Shown in pieces: positions 16,892 to 26,285 of a stretch of DNA of 64,000 bases (position 1 is its first letter; each line of letters opens with the position of its first letter). A program made the translations under genes and the position numbers. The stretch is from the NCBI GenBank assembly GCA_029213045.1, contig JARGPN010000008.1, positions 31,578 through 95,577 on the forward strand, in the 5' to 3' direction. The stretch comes from Alcanivoracaceae bacterium. Its GTDB lineage: Bacteria; Pseudomonadota; Gammaproteobacteria; Pseudomonadales; Alcanivoracaceae. The notes beneath the pieces are model-generated. The model worked only from the letters and a program-made list of their open reading frames with translations. It was not told the origin of the DNA and made no database searches.

Positions 16892-17911
16892 ATGACCATT
16901 CTAAAAATGAACCCAGATGAATATTCGGTTTCGGCGGAGTACGGACCGCTGTTAATCAATCTGGTAGAAAAATACGGAATCTCTGAAAAAACCTTTCTTG
17001 GGGGGCTGCAACACGTTGACACCGTAGATTGGCGTAATCCTAGCGCGCGCTTGCCATTGCACGTGTTTGAGCAGGCCGTGCATCGTGCATTAGAACTCAC
17101 CAAAGCGCCTTGGCTCGGCTGGGAATTTGGCGCCTCGTTGAACTTGTCGTCGCATGGCTTCCTAGGGTATGCCGCCATGAGCAGTGAAACCTTACGAGAC
17201 TCTCTGGAATTAGCGGTTAAGTTTTTGCAAACACGCGGGACAGTCCTGGAATTGCAACTGTTCGTCGAAGGTGAAACCGCCGTCATTCAAGTTGATGAAT
17301 TGGTTGCACTAAATGATGTTGCACCTTTTATGATTGAAAGTTTTTTTAGCAGTTTGCATTTTATGGGTTCGCATTTGATGGGCGAAACCTATTTAGATGG
17401 CGAATTGCGCTTTGCCTACCCAGAGCCAAAGTATTTTGAAAAAATGCGTCCGATTATTCCTGTGAACGTATTGTTTGATTGCGCTTACCATCAAATGCGC
17501 TTTCCTGCGCATCGGTTGGACCAAAAATTATTGTTTGCCGATCCGCGTTTAACGCGCATGGCGGCAGACCAATGTGAGCAGGAATTGGCATCGATTAAGT
17601 CGCCACCAAAATTACTTGGGCAGGTGCGCCGAATTATTCTTGGCGAAGCGGGGCGGTTCCCCAGCGTTGAGGAGACTGCGTCAGAGCTACATATGTCGTC
17701 GCGCACGCTCAAACGTAAGTTGCAGCAACTGGGCACTAGCTATCAACGTATTATGGATGATCTACGAAAAGGCTTGGCGGTGGAGTACCTAACCCAAACT
17801 CAGCGTACGGTGGATGAAATTGCCATTCAATTAGGTTACTCAGACGCGTCTAATTTCGCACGAGCATTCCGCCGATGGACCAAGAAGAGTCCTTCGGATT
17901 ATCGCCGATAA
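16892..17911 (+). CDS. AraC-family transcriptional regulator with arabinose-binding-like N-terminal domain
   Basis: A 339-residue regulator. The N-terminal 200 residues fit the AraC N-terminal ligand domain of the OruR/ArgR-like type (AWLGWEFGASLNLSSHG, LGYAAMSSETLRDSLEL). The C-terminal 100 residues hold two helix-turn-helix units (VEETASELHMSSRTLKRKL and VDEIAIQLGYSDASNFARAF), ending in the usual WTKKSPSDYR. GAGAGAG precedes the ATG at 16892. The downstream gene begins 24 bp later in the same direction, so it is probably co-transcribed with, and may control, the SDR-HIT-CPXCG-isomerase group. The effector is likely fatty-acid related; this is inference from context. Confidence 0.9.
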   Translation: MTILKMNPDEYSVSAEYGPLLINLVEKYGISEKTFLGGLQHVDTVDWRNPSARLPLHVFEQAVHRALELTKAPWLGWEFGASLNLSSHGFLGYAAMSSETLRDSLELAVKFLQTRGTVLELQLFVEGETAVIQVDELVALNDVAPFMIESFFSSLHFMGSHLMGETYLDGELRFAYPEPKYFEKMRPIIPVNVLFDCAYHQMRFPAHRLDQKLLFADPRLTRMAADQCEQELASIKSPPKLLGQVRRIILGEAGRFPSVEETASELHMSSRTLKRKLQQLGTSYQRIMDDLRKGLAVEYLTQTQRTVDEIAIQLGYSDASNFARAFRRWTKKSPSDYRR

Positions 17912-17935
17912 CGGCAGCCTCCCGGGAGAGAAGTC

Positions 17936-18736
17936 ATGAAGAGTGAATGGTTGCCAGCAAACCTGCTGGCCAACGATGTTGTATTTATTACTGGCGCAGG
18001 CAGCGGCATCAATCAGGGCATCGCGCAAATGCTAGCGGGGCACGGCGCGAAAGTTGTGATGGTTGGGCGTCGCCAAGAAAAGCTCGATGAAACGTGCAAG
18101 TTAATTCAAGACGCAGGTGGCGAAGCACTAGGGATTTCTGCAGATGTCCGAAGTCTGGAGGCAATGACCGAGGCCGCTGAGAAAGGTAAGGCCGCGTTTG
18201 GGGAATACACGATTATTGTTGCTGGTGCGGCAGGAAACTTCATGGCGCCGGTAGCCAACATAAGCAGCAATGGTTTTTCCTCGGTGGTTGATATCGATTT
18301 AAAAGGCACGTTCCACACCTTTAAGGCCTGTTCTGGATTTATGGCGAAATCCAACGTGCGCGGTTTGGCGATTACTGCGCCGCAATCGCAAATGGCGATG
18401 CCTATGCAGGCGCATGTGTGCGCAGCGAAGGCGGGCGTCGATATGTTGGTGAAAACTTTGTCGTTGGAATGGGCCTCGTTAGGGTTTCGCGTCAATGCCT
18501 TGTCGCCTGGGTTTGTTGAGGGCACTGTCGGCGGCGATGTCGTGTCTGCCGGGCAGGGCGAGCACATTAAAAAGCTGTTGCCGTTAAAGCGTTTTGCGAC
18601 AGTGCAGGAAATGGCGCAAATGGCGTTGCTAATGGTGAGCCCATTAACGGCGTATTTAACCGGGCAAATTATTGGCTTGGACGGTGGCATTTCGCTGCTC
18701 GGGCCGGCCGGTATGATGGGCGGTGCCCATGGCTGA
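17936..18736 (+). CDS. SDR-family 2,4-dienoyl-CoA reductase-like enzyme
   Basis: A 266-residue SDR with cofactor motif TGAGSGIN (19-26) and AGAAGNF (96-102). The classical YxxxK tyrosine is missing: Val161 stands four residues before K165. The AGAAGNFMAP segment, DLKGTFHTFKAC and the AKAGVDML-xK-(T)-LSLEW context match eukaryote-type 2,4-dienoyl-CoA reductases (DECR), which also lack that tyrosine but have another at K-15; here that position is Gln150. The enzyme would remove a double bond from polyunsaturated acyl-CoA with NADPH during beta-oxidation, though catalysis without a tyrosine needs proof. A good GGGAGAGAAG precedes the ATG; the HIT gene start overlaps its end by 8 nt. Confidence 0.8.
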   Translation: MKSEWLPANLLANDVVFITGAGSGINQGIAQMLAGHGAKVVMVGRRQEKLDETCKLIQDAGGEALGISADVRSLEAMTEAAEKGKAAFGEYTIIVAGAAGNFMAPVANISSNGFSSVVDIDLKGTFHTFKACSGFMAKSNVRGLAITAPQSQMAMPMQAHVCAAKAGVDMLVKTLSLEWASLGFRVNALSPGFVEGTVGGDVVSAGQGEHIKKLLPLKRFATVQEMAQMALLMVSPLTAYLTGQIIGLDGGISLLGPAGMMGGAHG

Positions 18737-19142
18737 GTTGTATGAGCGTTTAGCGGCGGACACTCATGCTTTAGGTGAAACACCTGATTGCTGGATTCGT
18801 TGGATGAACGATCAGCGCTTTGCCTGGCTGGTAATTGTGCCGAAACGTGACGGCGTGCGTGAATGGTATGAGTTGGACTCTGCGCTGCAACATGATTTAT
18901 TGGATTTGGTAAATCGTAGCGCGATGCATTTGCAGGCGTTGGTGGGCGCTGAAAAAATTAATATCGGGGCGCTGGGGAATTTGGTGCCGCAGCTACATAT
19001 ACATATTATCGCCCGCCGTTCAGACGATCCCTGCTGGCCTGGTCCAGTCTGGGGTCAGGGCGCGCCCGTTCCCTTTGTTAATGGCGAAGAGCCGGACTGG
19101 CTTGCCGCCCTGCGTCAAAGATTGAGTTATCGTTGTGCTTGA
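18729..19142 (+). CDS. HIT-family protein
   Basis: A 137-residue histidine-triad superfamily protein with VPKRDGVREWYEL, a helical core and the QLHIHIIAR loop (normally HxHxHxx; the first His is Gln, as in many gammaproteobacterial members). The family hydrolyses or transfers nucleotide phosphates. The ATG at 18729 overlaps the SDR end by 8 nt, indicating translational coupling. The next gene starts 8 nt before its stop. A GTG at 18723 is an alternative start. Confidence 0.85.
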   Translation: MAELYERLAADTHALGETPDCWIRWMNDQRFAWLVIVPKRDGVREWYELDSALQHDLLDLVNRSAMHLQALVGAEKINIGALGNLVPQLHIHIIARRSDDPCWPGPVWGQGAPVPFVNGEEPDWLAALRQRLSYRCA

Positions 19143-19320
19143 ATCAGTGACAGTGAGTTGCCCTTACTGTGGCGAGCGGTTTGAGGCGCTGATCGATTGC
19201 TCCGTACCGGAGCAAAGTTATTACGAAGATTGCTTCGTGTGTTGTCGGCCTATTCTATTTTCCGTTGACGTTGATATGTCTGGGATGCCTACCGTTGACG
19301 TCCGCCGAGACGATGATTAG
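19135..19320 (+). CDS. CPXCG-motif cysteine-rich protein
   Basis: A 61-residue protein with a GTG start, overlapping the HIT gene end by 8 nt. It carries CPYCG near residue 9 and CFVCCRP near residue 33, the pattern of the small Cys-rich CPXCG family, probably a zinc ribbon. Acidic C-terminus (DVRRDDD). Function unknown. Its coupling with HIT is a common bacterial arrangement. Confidence 0.8.
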   Translation: MLESVTVSCPYCGERFEALIDCSVPEQSYYEDCFVCCRPILFSVDVDMSGMPTVDVRRDDD

Positions 19321-19386
19321 TGAGCGTACGTTTGGCTGAAACATTTTGCTCGGCTAAACCGCGAATGAAGATTTTGGGAGAGAACA

Positions 19387-20163
19387 ATGTCTAAGAGTGA
19401 ATTCGTTCAAGTGAGCGAAAACGGGGGCGTACTGGACGTGCGCATCAATCGCCCTGATAGAAAAAATGCGCTAACCCATGAAATGTACAGTGCTCTCACA
19501 GCGGCGTTAGAGCTTGCAGCCAGTACAGCGTCAGTGCGCGTCGTATTGATTGCAGGTACTGATGATTGCTTTACCGCAGGCAATGATATGGTGGATTTTT
19601 TGAATAATCCGCCAGAAGGTGACGAAGCACCGGTAATGCGCTTCTTGGGTAAACTAGTTGCAATGGAAAAGCCGATTATTGCCGCGGTAAATGGCCCCGC
19701 CGTGGGCGTTGGCACGACGATGCTGTTGCATTGCGATTTAGTGTATGTGGCGCAATCTGCAAAGTTACAAATGCCATTCGTGAACTTGGGGCTGTGCCCT
19801 GAAGCAGCGTCCAGTATGTTGCTGCCAACCCTTATGGGGCATCAGCGTGCTGCGGAGCTGCTGCTGCTCGGAGAAACCATTGGTGGTGAGCAAGCGGTTG
19901 CGTTGGGCATCGCGAACGCTGTATTCGATGATCAATCGTATCTTGCCGAAGCGCGGGCGAAAGCAGAAAAGCTTGCTAAGCAACCTGCAGCGTCTGTGCG
20001 CTTAACTAAACAACTATTGAAGGCTCCATATATCGATGCGCTAAAAGCGCACATGAAAGTCGAGGGTGATTTATTTTTTCAGCGGTTAAGCTCGCCGGAA
20101 GCACGTGAAGCAATGTCTTCATTTGTAGAGAAGCGCAAGCCCGACTTTAGTAAATTCGATTAA
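19387..20163 (+). CDS. Enoyl-CoA hydratase/isomerase family protein, isomerase-like
   Basis: A 258-residue crotonase-fold enzyme. The oxyanion-hole stretches TAGNDM and NGPAVGVG are present. The two catalytic Glu of true enoyl-CoA hydratases are replaced by Thr111 and Phe131, while Glu139 in LCPEAASS fits the single acid of delta3,delta2-enoyl-CoA isomerases (ECI2-like). It would shift a double bond so that unsaturated fatty acids can enter beta-oxidation. That fits the DECR-like SDR upstream in the same direction. GGGAGAG precedes the ATG. The hydratase assignment is less likely. Confidence 0.85.
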   Translation: MSKSEFVQVSENGGVLDVRINRPDRKNALTHEMYSALTAALELAASTASVRVVLIAGTDDCFTAGNDMVDFLNNPPEGDEAPVMRFLGKLVAMEKPIIAAVNGPAVGVGTTMLLHCDLVYVAQSAKLQMPFVNLGLCPEAASSMLLPTLMGHQRAAELLLLGETIGGEQAVALGIANAVFDDQSYLAEARAKAEKLAKQPAASVRLTKQLLKAPYIDALKAHMKVEGDLFFQRLSSPEAREAMSSFVEKRKPDFSKFD

Positions 20164-20176
20164 CTTATGTTTGTGA

Positions 20177-20203
20177 AAAATGCGCGCAATGGGCGCGCAT
20201 TTT
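20177..20203. terminator. Hairpin terminator between convergent genes
   Basis: AAAATGCGCGC (20177-20187) and GCGCGCATTTT (20193-20203) are perfectly complementary with a 5-nt loop. The short U-run on both strands would serve the isomerase gene and, weakly, the TetR gene on the other strand. Confidence 0.65.
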
Positions 20204-20264
20204 CATGACGTTTTTCTTCTGACTCCGACTTATTTCAGAGCGCTTTTTTTCGAGCCGGAGTGCC

Positions 20265-20837
20265 TCAATTTTTTTCCTCAATTAAGCTAAGAAGCTGTCC
20301 ATTGAATAAGTGCGTGAGTACTTTCGCCATTTGCTTAGGCGTTTGCTGCATGCCGCTATTCATCCATTCCTTTAGGCTGTAAAAGCACGCCCCTGCTAAC
20401 AACGCGGTAACCAGATCAAGATCGCTTTGGTTGAGCTTTTTGACTGGGCCTTGGCGCAGCAGTGTGCCGATAAGTCTGGCGAAGTATTTGCGCATTTGGC
20501 TAATAAAAATGTCGTCAGCCCCGCTCTTCAGGAGGACTTGAATTAATTCCTTCTGCTGGAAGGCAACGCTTGATGCTAGATAGTTTACCGCGAGCGCTAG
20601 GTTGTCTTCGAAGTTCTCTAGGTACGGCTCGGCTTGATCATAAAATTTCTCAAACAGGCCATCTACGATTGAGCGAAAGAGCTGTTCTTTGCTGGCGTAA
20701 TACCGGTAAAGCGTTGGCCGGGATGTGCTGGCGGCCGCTGCGATCTGCGCCATACGCACGTCCGAGAATGATTGGCGCTCTAGCAGGGACAGCAGTGCGG
20801 CTTGGCAGCGCTGTGAAATGTCGGGGTTTTCAGGCAT
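20265..20837 (-). CDS. TetR-family transcriptional regulator
   Basis: A 190-residue TetR protein. The N-terminal helix-turn-helix contains FSDVRMAQIAAAASTSRPTLYRYYASKEQLF. The C-terminal domain lacks the FabR pattern seen in the other TetR of this window. It is divergent from the membrane desaturase gene with 212 bp between the two starts, so it most likely controls the desaturase and itself. The ligand is unknown. The start ATG at 20837 has AGAAGG in the preceding 10 bases. Confidence 0.85.
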   Translation of the reverse strand: MPENPDISQRCQAALLSLLERQSFSDVRMAQIAAAASTSRPTLYRYYASKEQLFRSIVDGLFEKFYDQAEPYLENFEDNLALAVNYLASSVAFQQKELIQVLLKSGADDIFISQMRKYFARLIGTLLRQGPVKKLNQSDLDLVTALLAGACFYSLKEWMNSGMQQTPKQMAKVLTHLFNGQLLSLIEEKN

Positions 20838-20873
20838 GGCAGAACCTTCTGCTACTCAGGGGGCTGATACAAA

Positions 20874-20886
20874 ACATAAAATATGT
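20874..20886. promoter_or_regulatory. Candidate operator in TetR/desaturase divergent region
   Basis: ACATA-AAA-TATGT is a perfect 5-bp inverted repeat, 37 bp upstream of the TetR start codon. Its size fits a small TetR operator, but AT-rich repeats of this length can occur by chance. Confidence 0.3.
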
Positions 20887-21049
20887 CTCAAAGCATTTTC
20901 CTGCAAGCCAATGAATTCAAGGCAAAATCTCTTTTTGGCTAGCAAGCCCGTGAAATAAGGGGTTAACGGGTTACATAATGGGATTTATGTCTCGTGCGCG
21001 ATGCACCGCTTTAAGGGAAGAATGGGGCGTTGTTTGATGGGAGAGAGAA

Positions 21050-21958
21050 ATGACACAAGCTGCAAGTGAATTGCCTGATGCATTTCGCAAACTTCGTGCT
21101 CGGCCCCTTTATGCATGGCCGACCATCGTGTTGATGGTGCTGTGCTTGGCGGTAGTGTTTGCTAGCTGGACGCTGGTGTTGATGGCGTTGATGCCAGTCG
21201 CACTCGGCTGCGTGCTGAATTGCGTGGCCATGTACTACTTGTTCAGCCCTATCCACGACGCTATTCATCGTTCCATGGCGCACAGCAATAAACTGAATGA
21301 CTTTTTTATGTGGCTGATCCTCCTGCCTATTGTGCCGTTTTCCAACGGGCGTTTATTGCGAGTGATGCACATGCAGCATCACCGTTTCGCGAATGATCCT
21401 GAGCGCGACCCGGATCACTGGACGATGACGGCACCGTTTAAGATGTTTTGGATTTGGTTTGCGTGGGATTTTTACTACCTTTATTTTTACCTTCGTCACA
21501 AAGATCAATTTAAAGATATTGATGTAGGCAAGCCGGTACGAGACACCATTTGGGTGTGGATGCTCGCTTTCTCTATTGGATATTTTCATCCCGAAGCCGT
21601 TATTTTTCTTTGGTTCGTGCCGTCGCGTTTAATGGCGTGGTTAATCGCTGCGGTGTTTATGTACTTGCCGCATTGGCCGCATGATATTGAGCATGAAAAA
21701 GCACCGTATCAAGCGACGCATAATCGTCTTGGGTTGGAGTGGCTGCTCACGCCGGTGTTGTCGTATCAAAATTATCATTTAGTACACCATCTTTATCCGA
21801 CGGTGCCTTTTTATCGCTATCGAAAAATTTGGCAGGCGCGCGAAGCGTGGCATAACAGCCATTCACCTTCTTTTGTGGCGCCGTTTAGTCGAACGCCGAA
21901 TCGCTTAAAGGCTGGCGCTGATTCATCGCTAGAATCGCCAGAAAGAGACGGGATTTAA
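21050..21958 (+). CDS. Membrane fatty acid desaturase/hydroxylase
   Basis: A 302-residue integral membrane protein with the histidine boxes of the diiron desaturase superfamily: H69-x3-H73, H107-x2-H110-H111 and H243-x2-H246-H247. Hydrophobic spans lie at about 22-62, 84-97, 132-148, 167-205. It would introduce double bonds or hydroxyl groups into acyl chains or other lipids in the cytoplasmic membrane using O2. A cytochrome or ferredoxin partner is not encoded nearby. GGGAGAGAG precedes the ATG. Regulation by the divergent TetR is likely. Specific activity (desaturase, hydroxylase or carotenoid enzyme) cannot be settled from sequence. Confidence 0.85.
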   Translation: MTQAASELPDAFRKLRARPLYAWPTIVLMVLCLAVVFASWTLVLMALMPVALGCVLNCVAMYYLFSPIHDAIHRSMAHSNKLNDFFMWLILLPIVPFSNGRLLRVMHMQHHRFANDPERDPDHWTMTAPFKMFWIWFAWDFYYLYFYLRHKDQFKDIDVGKPVRDTIWVWMLAFSIGYFHPEAVIFLWFVPSRLMAWLIAAVFMYLPHWPHDIEHEKAPYQATHNRLGLEWLLTPVLSYQNYHLVHHLYPTVPFYRYRKIWQAREAWHNSHSPSFVAPFSRTPNRLKAGADSSLESPERDGI

Positions 21959-21977
21959 AAAGAAAGATAGAGACAGG

Positions 21978-22268
21978 TTAGGCTTTGCGGTCGTGGTGTC
22001 CCAAGTCGCGTTCGGGGCAAATTCTGTCTCTGACGCGGCGTTTGAGTTCGCCAATATCAGGAAAGCCGCCATCGCGCTTACGTTCCCAGATGAGTTCGCC
22101 GGCGGCATAAATTTCGAACACGCCGCCGGTGCCAGGTATTAATTTCAGTGACGAGATTTCTTCGCAGAAAGAGCTGAGAAGTTCTTGTGACATCCATGTG
22201 GCACGCAGCATCCAATTACACTGCGTGCAGTAGTGAATGATGACGTCTTTGTCGTTTTCATTGTGCAC
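21978..22268 (-). CDS. Rdx family (SelW/SelT-like) thioredoxin-fold protein
   Basis: A 96-residue protein with the redox motif CTQCNWMLRA near residues 14-23, replacing the CxxU of selenoprotein W. The short beta-alpha-beta fold and the LKLIPGTGGVFEIYAAG centre match the family. It starts with GTG at 22268, in the same direction and 11 bp downstream of the YajG-like lipoprotein gene, so probably co-transcribed. Role: likely thiol redox control; the partner is unknown. Confidence 0.82.
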   Translation of the reverse strand: MHNENDKDVIIHYCTQCNWMLRATWMSQELLSSFCEEISSLKLIPGTGGVFEIYAAGELIWERKRDGGFPDIGELKRRVRDRICPERDLGHHDRKA

Positions 22269-22279
22269 TGCCGTCAGTC

Positions 22280-22942
22280 TTACTGATTGATCGGCGGGAT
22301 AACGACGGTGGCATTGATGTCTTCGTCATCGCCCACGTTTGAAGTGCTATTTCCTGCGCCGTTTCCTGTCAGGAACCTAGTTAGGTTTGGGTCTGCAAAC
22401 ATTTTGGTGAGGCCGCGAGAAAGGACTTCGTTGATCATCTCTTCATTGCGTTTAGCGGACGGTGTTACCGGCTGCTCGTAGGTGTTGCCGGTGCTATAGG
22501 TGCCGACGTATTTATCACCCGCTGCGTTGATCGCAGCCGCTTCAATAACGGCTTTCACTTCAACGCGATTCACGATTGAGCCGGATTCGGGAACATAGCT
22601 AAGTTCTTTTAACCGAATATCGAGGCCGCTGGCATTGTCTGTGGGGTTGTAGGCGTTAAATCCTTGTGCTTGCAGGCCTTTTTTTACCGCGCTGATTAAT
22701 ACTTGCGGGATGTCATCGGCGGGACGAATTAAGCTGGTGTCGCCATAAATGCCACCGCGTGTGCCAAACGCAGAATCGCTACGTTGATCGGTGGCAGACA
22801 CGGCAACAGGCGTGTTATTGCCAATGTTTTGAGAGTCTACTTTCGGTGTCGGTTTTACTTCGATCACTTGTGGGCTCAGTGCGCAGGCGGTTAAACCCAA
22901 GGCGATGATAGGGGCTGTCAAAACGGCTCTCAAATTGCGCAT
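22280..22942 (-). CDS. YajG-family lipoprotein
   Basis: A 220-residue lipoprotein: signal peptide with lipobox LTAC and lipidated C20. The mature part has VAVSATDQR and ASGLDIRLKELSYVPE segments typical of YajG. An extra C-terminal tail after TRFL (about 30 residues, Gly/Asn-rich then VVIPPINQ) is longer than in E. coli YajG. It should be anchored in the outer membrane. Function of the family is unknown. Confidence 0.8.
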   Translation of the reverse strand: MRNLRAVLTAPIIALGLTACALSPQVIEVKPTPKVDSQNIGNNTPVAVSATDQRSDSAFGTRGGIYGDTSLIRPADDIPQVLISAVKKGLQAQGFNAYNPTDNASGLDIRLKELSYVPESGSIVNRVEVKAVIEAAAINAAGDKYVGTYSTGNTYEQPVTPSAKRNEEMINEVLSRGLTKMFADPNLTRFLTGNGAGNSTSNVGDDEDINATVVIPPINQ

Positions 22943-22995
22943 AGTGCGACTCCTGCTTGGGTTTTTAATGCCAACTTTCGCGGTGGCGAGCGTTG

Positions 22996-23970
22996 TTAAA
23001 AGTGACGGTCTGCGGCTTCTTGTGCTAACTGTATCAGCGCATCTTTATACGCAGAATCTGGAATAATGCCGAGCGCGTTAATGGCTAATGCTGTTTGCTC
23101 TCGCGCTTTTTCCATTGTGTATTGCAGACCGCCAGATTGCTGAACAGTTTCAACAATCGGCTGTAATTGATCGATGCCACCATTGCGTACCGCTTGCTTA
23201 ATCATTTCAGCTTGCTCGGGGCTGCCTTCGCGAATGGTGTAAATCAACGGCAGTGTTGGTTTGCCTTCGGCTAAATCGTCACCGACGTTTTTGCCCAGCT
23301 CTGCAGCGTCGCCGACGTAATCCAGCACGTCGTCAACAAGTTGGAACGCAATGCCAAGGTGGCGGCCGTAAGCCGCCAAGGCGTCACGCACAGCTCGGTC
23401 CGTGCCGCCGTCACCCAGTACTGCGCCTGTTTCAGCCGCAGATTCAAACATCTTTGCGGTCTTATGGTGAATTACGCGCATATAGCGTTCTTCCGTGGTG
23501 TTCGGATCGCGGCAGTTAATCAGCTGCAATACTTCGCCTTCGGAAATAATGTTGGTGCTGTGCGCGAGAATATCGAGCAAGTGCTGATTGCCGATGGCAA
23601 TGACGAGCTGGAACGCACGAGAAATAAGAAAATCGCCGACTAGAACGCTGGCGGAATTTCCCCAAACGGCGTTCACCGTGGGACGGCCTCGTCGCATGCT
23701 GGACTCATCGACAACATCGTCGTGCAGCAGTGTGGCGGTGTGGAGAAACTCGATAATGGCCGCAACATCGACGTGCTTGTCGCCCTGATAGCCGCCGGCG
23801 CGTGCGCACAGCACAGACACCAAGGGCCGCAAACGCTTGCCGCCTGAGCTTACGATGTAATCGCCGACTTCCTTGATTAGCGGCACGCCGGAGTCCAGAT
23901 GCTTGGCAATGAAGCGGTTTACCGCGTCAAAATCGTCTGCGACGACGGAATAGATGGCTTTGAAATCCAT
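22996..23970 (-). CDS. ispB: Polyprenyl (octaprenyl-type) diphosphate synthase
   Basis: A 324-residue trans-prenyltransferase. First aspartate motif D84-D85-x2-D88 (LLHDDVVDES) and second D213-D214-x2-D217 (LVDDVLDY), plus GGKRLRP near the N-terminus. It makes the isoprenoid side chain of ubiquinone. The start at 23970 (MDFKAIY) has AGGA upstream and matches family length, so the longer frame from 24027 is not used. It is divergent from rplU, the standard arrangement in gammaproteobacteria. Confidence 0.95.
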   Translation of the reverse strand: MDFKAIYSVVADDFDAVNRFIAKHLDSGVPLIKEVGDYIVSSGGKRLRPLVSVLCARAGGYQGDKHVDVAAIIEFLHTATLLHDDVVDESSMRRGRPTVNAVWGNSASVLVGDFLISRAFQLVIAIGNQHLLDILAHSTNIISEGEVLQLINCRDPNTTEERYMRVIHHKTAKMFESAAETGAVLGDGGTDRAVRDALAAYGRHLGIAFQLVDDVLDYVGDAAELGKNVGDDLAEGKPTLPLIYTIREGSPEQAEMIKQAVRNGGIDQLQPIVETVQQSGGLQYTMEKAREQTALAINALGIIPDSAYKDALIQLAQEAADRHF

Positions 23971-24107
23971 GGGAAGTCCTGGGGCCGTAATTGGCGGCAA
24001 TGCTAACAGTCGGCGGCACTGAGTCAAGGAAAGGAGCGGATCTGGGCACGCGCGTGGGCTGGGTTTCAGCGGTGCGTAAAATCAATATCAAACCCTAGCG
24101 CAAAGAG

Positions 24108-24136
24108 TTGTTCTGCGTCGCTGAATCCCTTAGAAT
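24108..24136 (+). promoter_or_regulatory. Predicted sigma-70 promoter of rplU-rpmA
   Basis: TTGTTC (24108-24113), 17-nt spacer, TAGAAT (24131-24136). The leader to the rplU ATG is about 100 nt. Located in the 275-bp divergent region between ispB and rplU. Confidence 0.6.
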
Positions 24137-24245
24137 TCGCGCCCCTGACCCGTCGCCGTGGCCAGCAAGTGACGCCTACGCCAAGAAATGCAGTAATTGG
24201 AGCGTAAGGAAGTCCGCCACTGGGGGCTATTTTGAGGTAATACCG

Positions 24246-24557
24246 ATGTACGCAGTAATTAAAACCGGTGGCAAGCAGTATCGCGTTGAAGAAGGCGATA
24301 CGCTGAAAATCGAAAAGCTAGAAGTAGGCACCGGCGAAAGCGTTGATTTCGACGAAGTCCTGCTGGTAGCAGACGGTGACAACATCACCGTTGGTCAGCC
24401 GCTGGTAAGTGGCGCCAAAGTGACCGCCGAAGTTGTAGAGCAAGGCCGTCATGACAAAATTCGCATTATCAAATTCCGTCGCCGCAAGCACTATCGTAAG
24501 CAGCAAGGCCACCGTCAGTGGTTTACTGCGGTGAAGATTACGGGCATCAAAGCCTGA
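24246..24557 (+). CDS. rplU: 50S ribosomal protein L21
   Basis: A 103-residue protein starting [14 protein letters not shown] and ending in the KITGIKA tail of bacterial L21, which binds 23S rRNA. The first Met at 24246 gives the exact family length. TGAGGTAATACCG precedes it, with GAGG at workable spacing. Rpm A follows 42 bp later in the same operon. Confidence 0.98.
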   Translation: MYAVIKTGGKQYRVEEGDTLKIEKLEVGTGESVDFDEVLLVADGDNITVGQPLVSGAKVTAEVVEQGRHDKIRIIKFRRRKHYRKQQGHRQWFTAVKITGIKA

Positions 24558-24599
24558 TCGGCGGATCCCTTGTTGGGGAATTACTAGAGGATTTGAACA

Positions 24600-24860
24600 A
24601 TGGCACATAAAAAAGCCGCGGGCAGTACCCGCAACGGTCGCGATTCAGAAAGTAAACGCCTTGGTGTAAAACGCTATGGCGGCCAACTGGTAAGCGCAGG
24701 CGAAATTATCATTCGTCAGCGTGGCACCCAGTTTCATTCTGGTCCGAATACAGGCATTGGCCGTGACCACACTATCTTCGCCACCAGCACCGGTCGCGTG
24801 AAGTTTGAAGTGAAAGGTCCGCACAGCCGCAAGTTCGTGACAATCGAACCGGTTGCCTAA
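24600..24860 (+). CDS. rpmA: 50S ribosomal protein L27
   Basis: An 86-residue protein starting [15 protein letters not shown] after the initiator Met, with the flexible N-terminus that reaches the peptidyl transferase centre. Full length. A good TAGAGGA site precedes the ATG. Confidence 0.98.
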   Translation: MAHKKAAGSTRNGRDSESKRLGVKRYGGQLVSAGEIIIRQRGTQFHSGPNTGIGRDHTIFATSTGRVKFEVKGPHSRKFVTIEPVA

Positions 24861-24878
24861 GTTCTTAGGAACTTAAAG

Positions 24879-24911
24879 AAAGCCCCGCCGGTTCGCCTGC
24901 GGGGCTTTTTT
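24879..24911 (+). terminator. Rho-independent terminator of rplU-rpmA
   Basis: AAAGCCCCGC (24879-24888) pairs with GCGGGGCTTT (24899-24908), loop 10 nt, then a T-run to 24911. A second small inverted repeat (TAAGTTC/GAACTTA, 24858-24875) begins at the rpmA stop codon. Confidence 0.9.
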
Positions 24912-25040
24912 GTTTTGGTCGGTGGGTGCTTTGCTTGGGGCTCGGTGACCGAATATTTGTTATAGGAAGTATTTGTGCGGATGTCCTGTAAAAGGGCCAC
25001 CGACGCCTTCCGAAAACGTTACTATTAGCGAAATCTTTGA

Positions 25041-26261
<1,221 letters not shown>

Positions 26262-26285
26262 TCGAAGTAGGACGTAGAGGCGAAT

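Noticed and set aside
22280..22942. Possible frameshift at the C-terminus of the YajG-like protein
   Set aside because: The tail is longer than E. coli YajG but stays in frame with balanced composition; extension is simpler than a frameshift.
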